DNA from: an uncultured Alistipes sp.
Lineage (GTDB): Bacteria; Bacteroidota; Bacteroidia; Bacteroidales; Rikenellaceae
Direction of reading: 5' to 3'
Assembly (NCBI GenBank): GCA_949840605.1
Contig: CATKXN010000047.1
Span: forward strand, 1-18,077
DNA: 18,077 nucleotides
Shown here: positions 7,541-16,000 of the stretch, in pieces
Layout of the letters: each line of letters begins with the position of its first letter
How positions within the stretch are numbered: the stretch's first letter is position 1
Position numbers and translations under genes: made by a program
Notes under the pieces: generated by a model
What the model was told of the DNA's origin: nothing
The model's input: only the letters and a program-made list of their open reading frames with translations
Databases searched by the model: none

Positions 7541-7558
7541 GTTGACACGTCGGTCAAC
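7541..7558. repeat. Inverted repeat upstream of the metallophosphoesterase
   Basis: GTTGAC (7541-7546) and GTCAAC (7553-7558) are perfect inverted half-sites separated by six bases. They lie about 90 bp upstream of the phosphoesterase start. This is the size and shape of a dimeric regulator's operator, but no regulator is encoded nearby and chance cannot be excluded. Confidence 0.3.
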
Positions 7559-7626
7559 ACAGATGGGCGGCAAACGTGTTAATCGGGCCGAAAACGGCAA
7601 AATCGAAACGGCTGCGACAACACACT

Positions 7627-7659
7627 AAAAAGCCTTCCAGAGCTGTCTGAAAGGCTTTT
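7627..7659 (-). terminator. Intrinsic terminator of the tRNA-Pro gene
   Basis: Read on the minus strand, AAAAGCCTT pairs with AAGGCTTTT. A further four base pairs lie beyond one mismatch, around a four-base loop. A T-run follows the stem. It lies 10 bp beyond the tRNA 3' end, as expected for the end of a single-tRNA transcript. The hairpin also has T residues in the other direction, but no + strand gene runs into it. Confidence 0.85.
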
Positions 7660-7668
7660 GTTCTCGTG

Positions 7669-7743
7669 TCGGGGTAACAGGATTCGAACCTGTGACCCCC
7701 TGCTCCCAAAGCAGGTGCGCTAACCGGACTGCGCTACACCCCG
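7669..7743 (-). tRNA. tRNA-Pro, anticodon TGG
   Basis: The minus strand folds as a complete tRNA. The acceptor arm CGGGGTG pairs with TACCCCG (one G-T). The D arm GCGCAGTCCGGTTAGCGC, the anticodon arm CCTGC-TTTGGGA-GCAGG and the T arm ACAGGTTCGAATCCTGT are all intact. The anticodon in the loop is TGG, which reads proline CCA codons and, by wobble, others. The discriminator base is A (7669). The CCA end is not encoded and must be added after transcription. The gene has its own promoter and terminator. Confidence 0.97.
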
Positions 7744-7776
7744 TCGTTCCCGGCCCTGCGAATTTTCAGGATCGGG

Positions 7777-7793
7777 GGAACCGCTGCGGTTCC
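7777..7793 (-). promoter_or_regulatory. Stem-loop in the tRNA-Pro leader
   Basis: GGAACCGC and GCGGTTCC are perfect complements around one central base, at or just after the expected transcription start. It falls in the roughly 50-base leader that must be removed from the tRNA precursor. Whether it guides processing or is incidental cannot be told. Confidence 0.35.
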
Positions 7794-7799
7794 GGAGCA

Positions 7800-7831
7800 C
7801 AAAGATAACCGCTTTTTTTCGTTCCGGCAAA
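7800..7831 (-). promoter_or_regulatory. Bacteroidota-type promoter for tRNA-Pro
   Basis: On the minus strand, TTTG (7828-7831) is followed after exactly 20 bases by TATCTTTG (7800-7807). Both match the primary sigma factor consensus of this phylum (TTTG at -33, TAnnTTTG at -7) in sequence and spacing. The tRNA begins 57 bases downstream of the -7 element. The spacer holds a run of A residues. Confidence 0.85.
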
Positions 7832-7840
7832 CTTTTGCCG
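7825..7840. repeat. Inverted repeat covering the -33 box of the tRNA promoter
   Basis: CGGCAAA (7825-7831) and TTTGCCG (7834-7840) are perfect inverted arms with two central bases. One arm contains the -33 element of the tRNA-Pro promoter. It may be the remains of a terminator for the upstream DUF748 gene, whose stop is at 7884-7886, or an operator. No T-tract follows on the minus strand. Confidence 0.4.
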
Positions 7841-7883
7841 TGAAAAGCGCAAGGCGGCACCGCTCCGCATGCCGGGGCGCCGT

Positions 7884-10232
7884 TCAGATTCCCGGAACGG
7901 CTGCGGGTGCCGAACCTGTCGAGTCCGACGCCGGGATTTCAACTCCGTCCCGCTCATCCGGAACGGTGGGCGCGTCCGCATCCGCCGCATCGTCGCCGAT
8001 CGCGGCGGTCTCTCCGTCGAGACCCAGCGCAAGGGTGTAGCGGTCGCGGCCCGCATAGGTCGTCAGGGCCGCCGAATCCATCGGCTGGAGCCGGAACGCC
8101 GGGGCCTGCACCCCGTGGGTGGAGAGCATGTACGCCCCGAGCGCCTTGTCGCGTGCCGCCATCGTCCGCCGCAGCAGGCCGAGAGCGTCGTCGCGGTAGA
8201 GGGCAAGGGCCTTGGCGTTGGGCGACATACCCTGCGGGGAGATGCCGCGCCGGGCGAGCAGCGAATCGGCGAACGCCCCGACGGCCGGGGTGCGGATGTC
8301 GACCTGCTGGAGCTTTTCGTATTCGAGCATCGAGAGCCGGGGACGCCGTCCGGTGGAGTCGGCCTCCGCGAGGCTGTTGTGGTAGGCCAGGCGCAGGAGG
8401 TTGACGCTCTGCGCCGGCAGGGCGCGGGCGAGGTTGATGCGCTGGGTCAGCACGATCTGCATTTCGGGCTTGTCCCTGAGCATCTGCGCGATCTGGTCGA
8501 ACGAGGCGTACTGCTCCGACGTGAAAGCGTACTGCGCCGGATCGAGGGCGATGTATTCGAGGTTTCTGCTGCCGCCCGAGAGGAACGAGAAAGGCGCCGT
8601 CACGACCTTGAGCAGTACGTTGCCGATGGCTTTCAGCACGATTTTGCGGTAGGAGAACTCCGGCGAATCGAGGTTGCCGCCTACCGGAAGGTCCATCTTC
8701 ACGTGACCCTTCTTGTCCCGCAGCACGTAAAGCCCCAGTTTGAGCGGGATGTTCATTTCGGGTTTCAGCTCCTTGCGTTTCTTGTCCACCTGGGGTTCGA
8801 AGGCGTCGAGGTGGTTGGTGCCGTCGAGGTAACGGTTGCGGATGACGTTCTGGCTGCGGAACGTGAGGTTGCCGCCCGTGACGGGGTAGCCCGTGAAGTG
8901 TTCGCAGTAGGGCGTGAAGTCTTTCAGATTGAGGTTCGACAGCCACAGCGTGATGCTTTGGTTGTCCAGGTCGTCGAGCGTGCCCTCCCAGCGGAGTTTC
9001 GCCGATCCGGTGCGCTGCATCCGGGCGTCGACCTGCAGGCTGTTGCGTTTCGAGGGGTCGAAATCGCGGCTGCGCATGCGGATATCGCTCACGACGTACT
9101 CGAAAGGTTTGTCCATCGTCAGGTCGCGGAACGAGACTTTGCCTCCGGCGATCTCCAGATCGTCGATCCGCAATGCCGGCGCGGCTGCCGGCGCGGTCTC
9201 CGAGGCCGTTGCGGCGGGCTGTTCCGGACTTTCGGGCGTAGTTTTCATCAGCGCCGAGAGGTTGTCTCCCTCGGGCGTCAGCTCGGCGTCGAGCGAGAAC
9301 CCTCCGACGTAGAAGCGCTCGAAACGGAACCGCATCCGCCCCAGGTCGCCCTCGGCGAGCCTCACGCCCAGCGTATCGACCCCGGCCACGGGCTGCCGCC
9401 GCATGTCCGTCAGGGCGAAATCCGCCAGCGAGGCCGTGCCTTCGGTGCGCAGGGCCAGCAGGTGTTCGGTGTTGCCCCGCAGCCGGATGTCGGCCCAGAG
9501 ACGTCCCCCGACATCCCCGACGTCGAGCCATTGGCGGAAGTAGGGGAGCATGCTCCCGAGCGTCAGGGCGTCGAGTTTCAGCCCGATGTCGAACTCCGAC
9601 GTGTCGATGTCGTAGGCGACGCTCGTGGCCAGCGAACCGCCCTCCGCGAAGTTCAGCACGGCGCCCACGTCGGTCTTCTCGCCCCCGAAATAGACGCCCG
9701 GGATTTGCAGGTTGATGTCGTTGAGACCCCATACGGCATCGAGTTCCAGATCCTTGTAGAACAGATGCCCGTCGCGTATGGCGATGTTGTAGATGCCGAT
9801 CTCCCACGGTTCGGACGGCTCCGCCGGTTCGGCGGCGGCCGCGGAGTCCGCCGCGAAGTGTTCGAGGATGTCGTCGAAACTGAACGCGCTGCCCCGCTGG
9901 TAGACCTTGACGTCGAGCCCCGCGAGAGTGATGTGCTTCACCGTCACGCGGTTCGACAGCAAGGGCAGGATGCGCATGCGCATGTCGAAACTGTCGAGTG
10001 CGAAAAAGGTCGTCGAGTCGCCGGCGCTGCCGATTTTCAGCCCTTCGACGCGCAGGCGTCCCGTGAAGATGTTCACGCGCAGGCGTTCCATGCGTATCGA
10101 GCGTCCCAGCAGTTCGCGGTCGTGCTTCTCGATGTAGTTTTTCGCCACGGGCGACGCGGCGATGGCGATGCCCAGCACCAGGACGATCAGGACGGCGAGG
10201 AGGATCAGGAGTGTCTTATAGATTTTCTTCAT
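7884..10232 (-). CDS. DUF748 / AsmA-like envelope protein
   Basis: Encodes 782 residues. Residues about 6-26 are a single N-terminal membrane anchor. Most of the rest faces the periplasm and is made of long beta-rich repeats of the AsmA/DUF748 type, with short hydrophobic strands and phrases such as LRVEGLKIG, VTVKHITLAGLDVKVYQ and LRIDDLEIAGGKVSF. A helical C-terminal third has charged segments; the last 40 residues are Ala/Asp-rich and probably disordered. AsmA-like proteins are thought to bridge membranes and carry lipids or aid outer-membrane assembly. Members of this specific group in Bacteroidota are largely uncharacterised. The start overlaps the end of the upstream HAD gene by 17 bp, so the two are cotranscribed. 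The start is fixed by the membrane anchor. Confidence 0.85.
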   Translation of the reverse strand: MKKIYKTLLILLAVLIVLVLGIAIAASPVAKNYIEKHDRELLGRSIRMERLRVNIFTGRLRVEGLKIGSAGDSTTFFALDSFDMRMRILPLLSNRVTVKHITLAGLDVKVYQRGSAFSFDDILEHFAADSAAAAEPAEPSEPWEIGIYNIAIRDGHLFYKDLELDAVWGLNDINLQIPGVYFGGEKTDVGAVLNFAEGGSLATSVAYDIDTSEFDIGLKLDALTLGSMLPYFRQWLDVGDVGGRLWADIRLRGNTEHLLALRTEGTASLADFALTDMRRQPVAGVDTLGVRLAEGDLGRMRFRFERFYVGGFSLDAELTPEGDNLSALMKTTPESPEQPAATASETAPAAAPALRIDDLEIAGGKVSFRDLTMDKPFEYVVSDIRMRSRDFDPSKRNSLQVDARMQRTGSAKLRWEGTLDDLDNQSITLWLSNLNLKDFTPYCEHFTGYPVTGGNLTFRSQNVIRNRYLDGTNHLDAFEPQVDKKRKELKPEMNIPLKLGLYVLRDKKGHVKMDLPVGGNLDSPEFSYRKIVLKAIGNVLLKVVTAPFSFLSGGSRNLEYIALDPAQYAFTSEQYASFDQIAQMLRDKPEMQIVLTQRINLARALPAQSVNLLRLAYHNSLAEADSTGRRPRLSMLEYEKLQQVDIRTPAVGAFADSLLARRGISPQGMSPNAKALALYRDDALGLLRRTMAARDKALGAYMLSTHGVQAPAFRLQPMDSAALTTYAGRDRYTLALGLDGETAAIGDDAADADAPTVPDERDGVEIPASDSTGSAPAAVPGI

Positions 10233-10851
10233 GGCGGTTCAGGTTTTCGAGAATATGTCCGAAGTCTTCGCCGGAGGCGGGCATGTAGACCGAGAATCCC
10301 AGTTCGCGGGCCGCATCGACGTTCTTCTGCCCGTCGTCGATGAAGAGCGTCTCTTCGGGCCGCATCCCGCTTGCGGCGGTCATCTTGCGGAAGATCGCTT
10401 CCGAGGGTTTCAGTTCGTGCAGTTCGTAAGAGAGGTACACGGCGTCGAAATAGGCGTTCATGGTCTTGCCGTCGGCCGTGAACATCCGCCGGATGTACTC
10501 CATCGACGCCGGGTTGTTGTTCGAGAGCACATAGGTCCGGAAACCCTGTCGGCGCAGCCGGTCGATCTGGCGGAGCTTTTCCACGGGAATCTCCGTGAGG
10601 AATGCGCCGTAGGCCCGTGCGATTTCGTCATCGGTGACCTGCGGGGTGCCCGAGAGAGTGCGCATCTCGTCGCAGGCTTCGCGGAACGAGATGTCGCCGT
10701 GTTCGAGGCGTCCGATCATTTCGACGGGATAGCAGGGGTTGATGAGCTCCGCCACGGCGTCCATGCCGAGGCTGCGGAACGCCGCCGTGCAGCGGTCGGA
10801 ATCCAGACCTACGAGGACCCCTCCGAGGTCGAAGACAACATTTTTAATCAT
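10216..10851 (-). CDS. HAD-family phosphatase (subfamily IA, YihX-like)
   Basis: Encodes 211 residues from ATG 10851. The longer open frame to 10902 starts inside the promoter, so it is rejected; ATG 10857 is also possible. The four HAD motifs are in order: FDLGGVL with nucleophile Asp8, VLSNNN with Ser110, the lysine in ELKPS (K148) and FIDDGQKN with Asp172/Asp173. The usual second acidic residue of motif I is Gly10, as in the YihX-type sugar-phosphate phosphatases. A helical cap lies between motifs I and II (residues 15-90). It is cytoplasmic; the substrate is probably a small phosphorylated sugar or nucleotide (inference). Its 3' end overlaps the DUF748 gene by 17 bp, forming a two-gene operon. 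Confidence 0.9.
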   Translation of the reverse strand: MIKNVVFDLGGVLVGLDSDRCTAAFRSLGMDAVAELINPCYPVEMIGRLEHGDISFREACDEMRTLSGTPQVTDDEIARAYGAFLTEIPVEKLRQIDRLRRQGFRTYVLSNNNPASMEYIRRMFTADGKTMNAYFDAVYLSYELHELKPSEAIFRKMTAASGMRPEETLFIDDGQKNVDAARELGFSVYMPASGEDFGHILENLNRHEENL

Positions 10852-10871
10852 TTCCATATCCGTTTTGATGA

Positions 10872-10902
10872 CAAAAGTACCGTTAATTTGAGATAAAAAC
10901 AA
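10872..10902 (-). promoter_or_regulatory. Bacteroidota-type promoter for the HAD-DUF748 operon
   Basis: On the minus strand TTG (10900-10902) is followed after 20 bases by TACTTTTG (10872-10879), a full match to the TAnnTTTG -7 element at normal spacing. The transcription start would fall near 10865, leaving a leader of only about 8 to 14 bases before ATG 10857 or 10851. This supports the shorter coding region. Confidence 0.75.
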
Positions 10903-11152
10903 GGCCTCTGCGGCCGGGGTATCCGGATCGTGCGGGTTGCGAATTGTAGTCCGGGAATCTCCGCCGCCTGTCTGAGCGCGTCGGAACAGGCCGTTTTCCG
11001 GCCGAAAGTGGACGGCGGCTTACAGTTTAAAATAAAAAAATGCGCGGAAGTTTTCGGCGTAATTTATTGATAATTATATGTATGCTATTTGGGCGATGTC
11101 CGGGCTGCTTCAAAAAGCGCCTTTTTGGGATACATTTTCACACATTTATTTA

Positions 11153-11160
11153 TATATTTG
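11153..11160 (+). promoter_or_regulatory. -7 promoter element for the sigma factor gene
   Basis: TATATTTG matches the TAnnTTTG element exactly and lies 21 bases before the ATG of the sigma factor gene, in an AT-rich stretch. The nearest TTTG upstream (11124-11127) is 25 bases away, longer than the usual 19-21, so the -33 part is uncertain. The 280-bp gap to the divergent HAD operon (10903-11181) holds nothing else that can be supported. Confidence 0.55.
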
Positions 11161-11181
11161 TCCCCAAGCGTCACTTGCCAT

Positions 11182-11685
11182 ATGATTTCCCATTCCTTAG
11201 AGAAGCTCTTCAATGCGCATTTCCGAAGCGCCGCATATGTGGCGGAGGAGATCGTGCATTCGAAGTCCGTGGCGGAGGATATCGTCCAGGAGGTCTTCGT
11301 GCGGCTGGCGCGGGTGGACCTTACGAAAATCGATTCTCCGGTGAAATACCTCTACCGCTGCGTGCGGAATGCGGCGCTGGACTATGCCGCCACGCATACG
11401 CTGCGCCGCTGGGAGGAGCTGAACGGCAGCGAGCTCATCGCCGACGAGGTCAATTTCGACCTCAGCCGCGACGATGTCGAACGCGCCAACCGGCTGCACC
11501 GCCTCTATCAGGCGATCGAACGTCTGCCGGAACAATCCCGCAGGGTGGTCAAGCTGATCTGCCTGAATAACTATTCCTATGCGGACGCCGCTTCCGAACT
11601 GGGCGTTTCGCTCGCTACCATCAAGACGCACATGTATCGTTCCATCAAGTCGTTGCGTAAGATGATGGCCCTCTTCTTCTTCTGA
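11182..11685 (+). CDS. ECF sigma factor (sigma-70 family)
   Basis: Encodes 167 residues from ATG 11182; the upstream extension to 11089 would include the promoter and is rejected. Residues 5-70 are sigma region 2, with AEDIVQEVF (residues 31-39) as the core-binding helix and a following basic, aromatic segment (KYLYRCVRNAALDYA) for -10 recognition. Residues about 103-160 are region 4, ending in a helix-turn-helix (YADAASELGVSLATIKTHMY) for the -35 element. It should direct RNA polymerase to the SusC/SusD operon downstream. The next gene encodes its FecR-type anti-sigma partner, 96 bp away. The protein ends with an unusual Phe-Phe-Phe tail. The length is typical of the Bacteroidota RpoE-like ECF group. 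Confidence 0.93.
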   Translation: MISHSLEKLFNAHFRSAAYVAEEIVHSKSVAEDIVQEVFVRLARVDLTKIDSPVKYLYRCVRNAALDYAATHTLRRWEELNGSELIADEVNFDLSRDDVERANRLHRLYQAIERLPEQSRRVVKLICLNNYSYADAASELGVSLATIKTHMYRSIKSLRKMMALFFF

Positions 11686-11705
11686 ACCCGCATGTTTTCG
11701 TCCGG

Positions 11706-11745
11706 CTCCTTCCGCTTTTTTTGCGAAAAATTGTAAGGAGTTTTT
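11706..11745 (+). terminator. Terminator-like hairpin between sigma and anti-sigma genes
   Basis: CTCCTT (11706-11711) pairs with AAGGAG (11735-11740), and the right arm is followed by five T residues. The 23-base loop contains an extra CGC/GCG pair around a T-run. It looks like a weak intrinsic terminator or attenuator that could set the ratio of sigma to anti-sigma transcript. The stem is short, so this is tentative. Confidence 0.35.
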
Positions 11746-11781
11746 CCGTTGTTGCCGTCTTTAATATAAAAGCCGGTGCAT

Positions 11782-12957
11782 ATGGACAACGACCAGATCG
11801 ACAAATTGCTGCATGCCTATATTTCGGGAACGATCACGCCGCAGGAATCGAGGCAGCTCGAGGCCTGGGGCGACGAGTCCGAGGAGAACCGTCAGATTCT
11901 CGACCTGATCGAAGGGCATTCGGATCTCGGCAGCGAATTGTCGCGGATGTATCGGTATGACAAGGAGCAGGTATGGCGCAGGGTCTGCGAGGAGGACCGC
12001 CGCCATATGCGGCGCAGCCGGCTGCTGCGTTCGCTGCGGATCGGCGCGGCGGCGGCCGTGCTGGCGGGCATGCTGGTCAGCGGTGCCCTGCTTTATCAGG
12101 CCGGGGAACGCCTGGACCCCACTCGCAACCGGCTGATGACGACCGTAGAACCGGGTGCCCGCCGTGCCGTGCTCGAACTCTCGTCGGGAGAGCAGGTCCT
12201 TCTGGCCGATTCGGTCCGTGCGGAGATCAGCGAGCGGAACGTCCGGATCGAGATCAACGGCGACGAGATCGCCTACACCGCATCCGAAAAATCAGGGAAG
12301 CCGGCCGAGGAGGCTTACAATACGATCCGGGTGCCGCAGGGCGGCGAGTATTCGCTCACGCTCGGCGACGGCACGCGCGCCTGGCTCAATGCCGGGTCGA
12401 GCATCACCTATCCCCTGCATTTCGGCTCGCGGCGCTGCGTCGCGATCACCGGCGAGGTCTTTTTCGAAGTGGCCCCCGACAGCCGGCATCCCTTCGTCGT
12501 GTCGGCTTCGGGCGTCGAACTGACCGTCCTGGGCACATCGTTCAATGTCATGGCCTACGACGATGAACCGAGCATCGAGGCGACGCTGGTCACGGGATCG
12601 CTGCGTGTGGCCGCCGCGGGTGAGGAAGCCCTGCTGTCGCCGGGGCTCCAGGCCGGATTCGACAAGTCCGGGGGCGGACTGACGGTCCGGAAGGCCGATG
12701 TCGAAGCCTGCACGATGTGGCGGCGGGGACTGCTGGTCTTTTACGACGAGCCGCTGCGGTCGATCTGCCGGAAACTGGAGCGCTGGTACGGCGTGCGGAT
12801 CGACACCTCTTCGCCGACGCTCGACGGCGTGCTCTATACGGGGATGATCAAACGCCATGCGACGCTCAATACGATCGCCGACCTGATGAACCTGACCAAC
12901 GACGTGGTTTTTACCGAGGAGGACGACATGATCCGGGTGGTGCGGAAGTCGAAATGA
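11782..12957 (+). CDS. FecR-like anti-sigma factor
   Basis: Encodes 391 residues from ATG 11782 (an in-frame GTG six bases earlier is less likely). Residues 1-80 are cytoplasmic, with an N-terminal helix (MDNDQIDKLLHAYISGTITP) that binds the sigma factor. Residues 85-106 are the single membrane helix (IGAAAAVLAGMLVSGALL). Residues about 180-277 are the periplasmic FecR domain, with the characteristic VPQGGEYSLTLGDGTRAWLN and a GEVFFEVAPD segment. Residues 317-388 are the C-terminal DUF4974 domain, which contacts the STN domain of the partner receptor. In this family, receptor signalling leads to release or activation of the sigma factor. The position between the sigma factor and the STN-bearing SusC fits exactly. 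It ends 68 bp before SusC. Confidence 0.95.
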   Translation: MDNDQIDKLLHAYISGTITPQESRQLEAWGDESEENRQILDLIEGHSDLGSELSRMYRYDKEQVWRRVCEEDRRHMRRSRLLRSLRIGAAAAVLAGMLVSGALLYQAGERLDPTRNRLMTTVEPGARRAVLELSSGEQVLLADSVRAEISERNVRIEINGDEIAYTASEKSGKPAEEAYNTIRVPQGGEYSLTLGDGTRAWLNAGSSITYPLHFGSRRCVAITGEVFFEVAPDSRHPFVVSASGVELTVLGTSFNVMAYDDEPSIEATLVTGSLRVAAAGEEALLSPGLQAGFDKSGGGLTVRKADVEACTMWRRGLLVFYDEPLRSICRKLERWYGVRIDTSSPTLDGVLYTGMIKRHATLNTIADLMNLTNDVVFTEEDDMIRVVRKSK

Positions 12958-12958
12958 C

Positions 12959-12976
12959 GCGCCGGCGCGCCGGCGC
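12959..12976. repeat. 18-bp perfect GC palindrome between fecR-like and susC-like genes
   Basis: GCGCCGGCGCGCCGGCGC is identical to its own reverse complement and begins two bases after the anti-sigma stop codon. As RNA it can form a seven-pair stem with a CGCG loop. No T-tract follows, so it may stall or protect transcripts and lower read-through into the receptor gene, or bind a protein dimer. Confidence 0.6.
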
Positions 12977-13025
12977 TGCCCCCGTGGAACAGGAAACCCT
13001 TTGTTTCAGTTAAAATAATTTGCGT

Positions 13026-16000
13026 ATGAAGAAACTTGACTTATTTGCGCCTCTTCTCCGAGGGGGCCGGAGAGCCGTCGTACTGCTTCTGCTGGCGGTC
13101 ACGGTCTTTGCGGTCCAGTCCGTGAGGGCGGACGGGCCGGCTCAGCCGAAGAAACGGATGTCGATCGCTCTGACCGGGGCGACGCTCGACGATGTGCTCC
13201 AGCACATCAAACGGGAAACGGGTTATCTGCTGCTCTACAACAGCAATTCGATCCGGGCCGTCAAGGGAATTACGCTGCACCGGCAGAACGCTCCCGTCGA
13301 GGAGATCCTGCGCGAGGCGCTCCACGGCACCGGACTGGATTTCTCCATCAGCGAGGATACGATCATCATCCGCGTCCGGGAAGCCGACAAGGCCCCGAAA
13401 GCCGATGCGCAGGGAACGGCCGCGGCGGCCCCCCCCCAGCGGGTTACGCTGACCGGCCGGGTGACGAACCGCGCCACGAAAGCCCCGATCCCCGGGGCGA
13501 TGGTCCATATCAAGGGGACGACCGTCGGCACGACGACCGATCCTGACGGCTGTTACTCGCTGCGCTTCCCGCCTCGTCCCGGGACGGTCGTGACGGTGAG
13601 TTTCCTGGGCATGGAGAGCCGCGAAATAGCCTACAACAACCAGACGGAGCTGGACGTGCAGCTGCTCGACAAGGTGGAAAGCATCGACGACGTGGTCGTT
13701 ACGGGTTATGCGCAGGTCCGCAAGGAGAGTTTCACGGGCAACACCACGCGAATCACCCAAAAGGAGATCGTCGAGGTTTCGCCCAAACGGATGATCGACG
13801 CCATCCAGGTGTTCGATCCCTCGTTCCGGCTGGCCGAGAACATCTCGATGGGCTCGAACCCCAATGCGCTGCCCGAATTCTACATCCGCGGCCAGAACAG
13901 CATCACCACCGAGCTGAACACCTCGGCCGATATTTCGCGCCAGAACCTCACGAACAACTCCAACCTGCCGATCTTCATCCTCGACGGTTTCGAAGTCGAC
14001 GTGGAGAAGATCTACGACATGGATCCCATGCGCGTACACTCGATCACGCTGCTGAAGGACGCCGCCGCGACGGTGCTTTACGGATCGCGCGCCGCCAACG
14101 GCGTGGTGGTCATCGAGTCGCGCGCCCCGGAGGCCGGCAAGCTGCGCGTCTCCTACAACCTGACCGGAAGCGTCGAGATGCCCGACCTTTCGGCCTACAA
14201 CCTGATGAACGCCCGCGAGAAACTGCAGGCCGAACTCGATGCCGGGCTCTACGCCTTCGACGCAGCCGATTTCAACGAGAACATCTACAACAAAAACGAG
14301 ACTTACTACAAGAAACTCAACGAGGTGAACCGCGGCGTGGACACCTACTGGCTTTCGAAGAACCTCCGCACCTCGGTGAACCACCAGCACAGTATCTACA
14401 TCGACGGCGGTGAGAACGACGTCCGCTGGGGTATCGAGCTGAAGTACGCCGGCAACAAGGGCGTCATGCGCGATTCGAAGCGCGACACCTACGGCGCGGG
14501 GCTTTTCCTCGATTACCGCATCGGCAAGTTCCAGCTGATGAACCGTGCGTCCTACGACGCCAACCGTTCGACCGACTCGCCCTATTCCTTCTCGCAGTTC
14601 TCCCACATGCTGCCCTACAACGTGCCGATCGACGAGACCACGGGCAACTACCTCCAGAACCTGCGTTTCGGCTATTCGGCTCTCAACCCGCTCTACGAGC
14701 GTGAATACCTGAACAATTTCAGCCGGAGCAATTACCGGACGCTGCAGGACAACTTCGCGATCAACTTCTTCGCCACGCCGCATTTCACCGCCAAGGCCTG
14801 GATCACCCTGAGCCAGCGCTCCTACGAGTCGCGGGTCTTCGTCGATCCGCTGTCGGCCTCGAACAGCGCCTTCGCGACGCCCCGGGAGCTGGGATCGCTG
14901 ACCGTGAACGGCTCGGACACGTTCTCCTATGACGCCAACCTGCTCTTCATGTACAACCGGAATTTCAACAAGCATTTCCTGAATTTCTCGCTGGGCGGAA
15001 ACGCCGTCGAGACCAGCTATACGGTCGACAACATCAAATATATCGGTTTCTCGACCGGAGCGCTCCACTCGCCGAACGACGCCGCGCAGGTCGAGGGCAA
15101 ACCTACCGAATCGAAGAACAAGACCCGTCTGGTCGGCATGTTCCTTTCGGGCAACTACACCTACGACGACATCTATCTGCTGGACCTCTCGGTGCGTCTG
15201 GACGGCTCCTCGGAGTTCGGTTCCGACAACCGCGTGGCTCCTTTCTGGGCCGTGGGCGCCGGCATCAACTTCCATAACTACAAGTTCCTGAAAGGCAACA
15301 AGACCCTCAGCCGTCTGAAACTCCGCGGCACGGTCGGCACGGTCGGCAAGGTGGGTTACGCCGCCTATTCGGCCCGTTCGACCTACACGACCTCCTCTTC
15401 CTCGGACTGGTATTCGACGGGCGCCGGGCACATACTCTACTACATGGGCAACCCCGACCTGGGCTGGGAGAAGACCCGCGTGGCGGATGTCGGCATCGAA
15501 CTGGGCTTCTTCCAGGACCGCCTGACCTTCAAGGCCAGCTACTACGACAAGAAGACCATCGACCAGATCACCGACGTGACGATCCCCTCGTCGTCGGGAT
15601 TCACCAGCTACAAGGACAACCTGGGCGAGGTGAGCAACCGGGGCTTCGAACTGGACCTGCGTTACAATTTCTACCGTTCGAAGAATCTGGAACTGACCGC
15701 CTTCGGAAAGATGGCCCACAACAAGAACAAGATCGTCAAGATCAACGATGCGCTGAAAGCCTACAACAAGCTGGTCCAGAAACAGTACGACGATTACGAC
15801 GACAACTCTTCGCAGAGCCGCTACGCCCAGACTTATACGCAGTATGTCGAGGGCGGTTCGATCTACGCCATTTACGGCATGGAGTCGCTCGGCATCAACC
15901 CGGCCAACGGCCGGGAGGTCTTCCGGCGTCCCGACGGCACGATCACCTACGACTGGAATGCCGCCGATCAGGTTGAGATCGGCAACCGGGAGCCGTGGGC

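Noticed and set aside
7869..10343. Open frame of 824 codons on the plus strand across the DUF748 gene
   Set aside because: It is an antisense shadow of a GC-rich gene; the product is arginine/valine-rich with no domain, while the minus-strand product has a membrane anchor and AsmA-like repeats.
10989..11003. GGCCG-TTTTC-CGGCC hairpin in the gap between the HAD and sigma genes
   Set aside because: The five-pair stem has no T-tract and is expected by chance in GC-rich DNA.
11040..11570. Open frame on the plus strand overlapping the sigma factor gene
   Set aside because: It runs through the promoter region and then an off-frame copy of the sigma gene, with an Arg/Pro-rich product.
15327..15353. 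Three near-identical 9-bp units in the susC-like gene
   Set aside because: They encode a glycine-rich turn (GTVGTVGKV) of a kind usual at this place in SusC barrels, and the third unit has already diverged.
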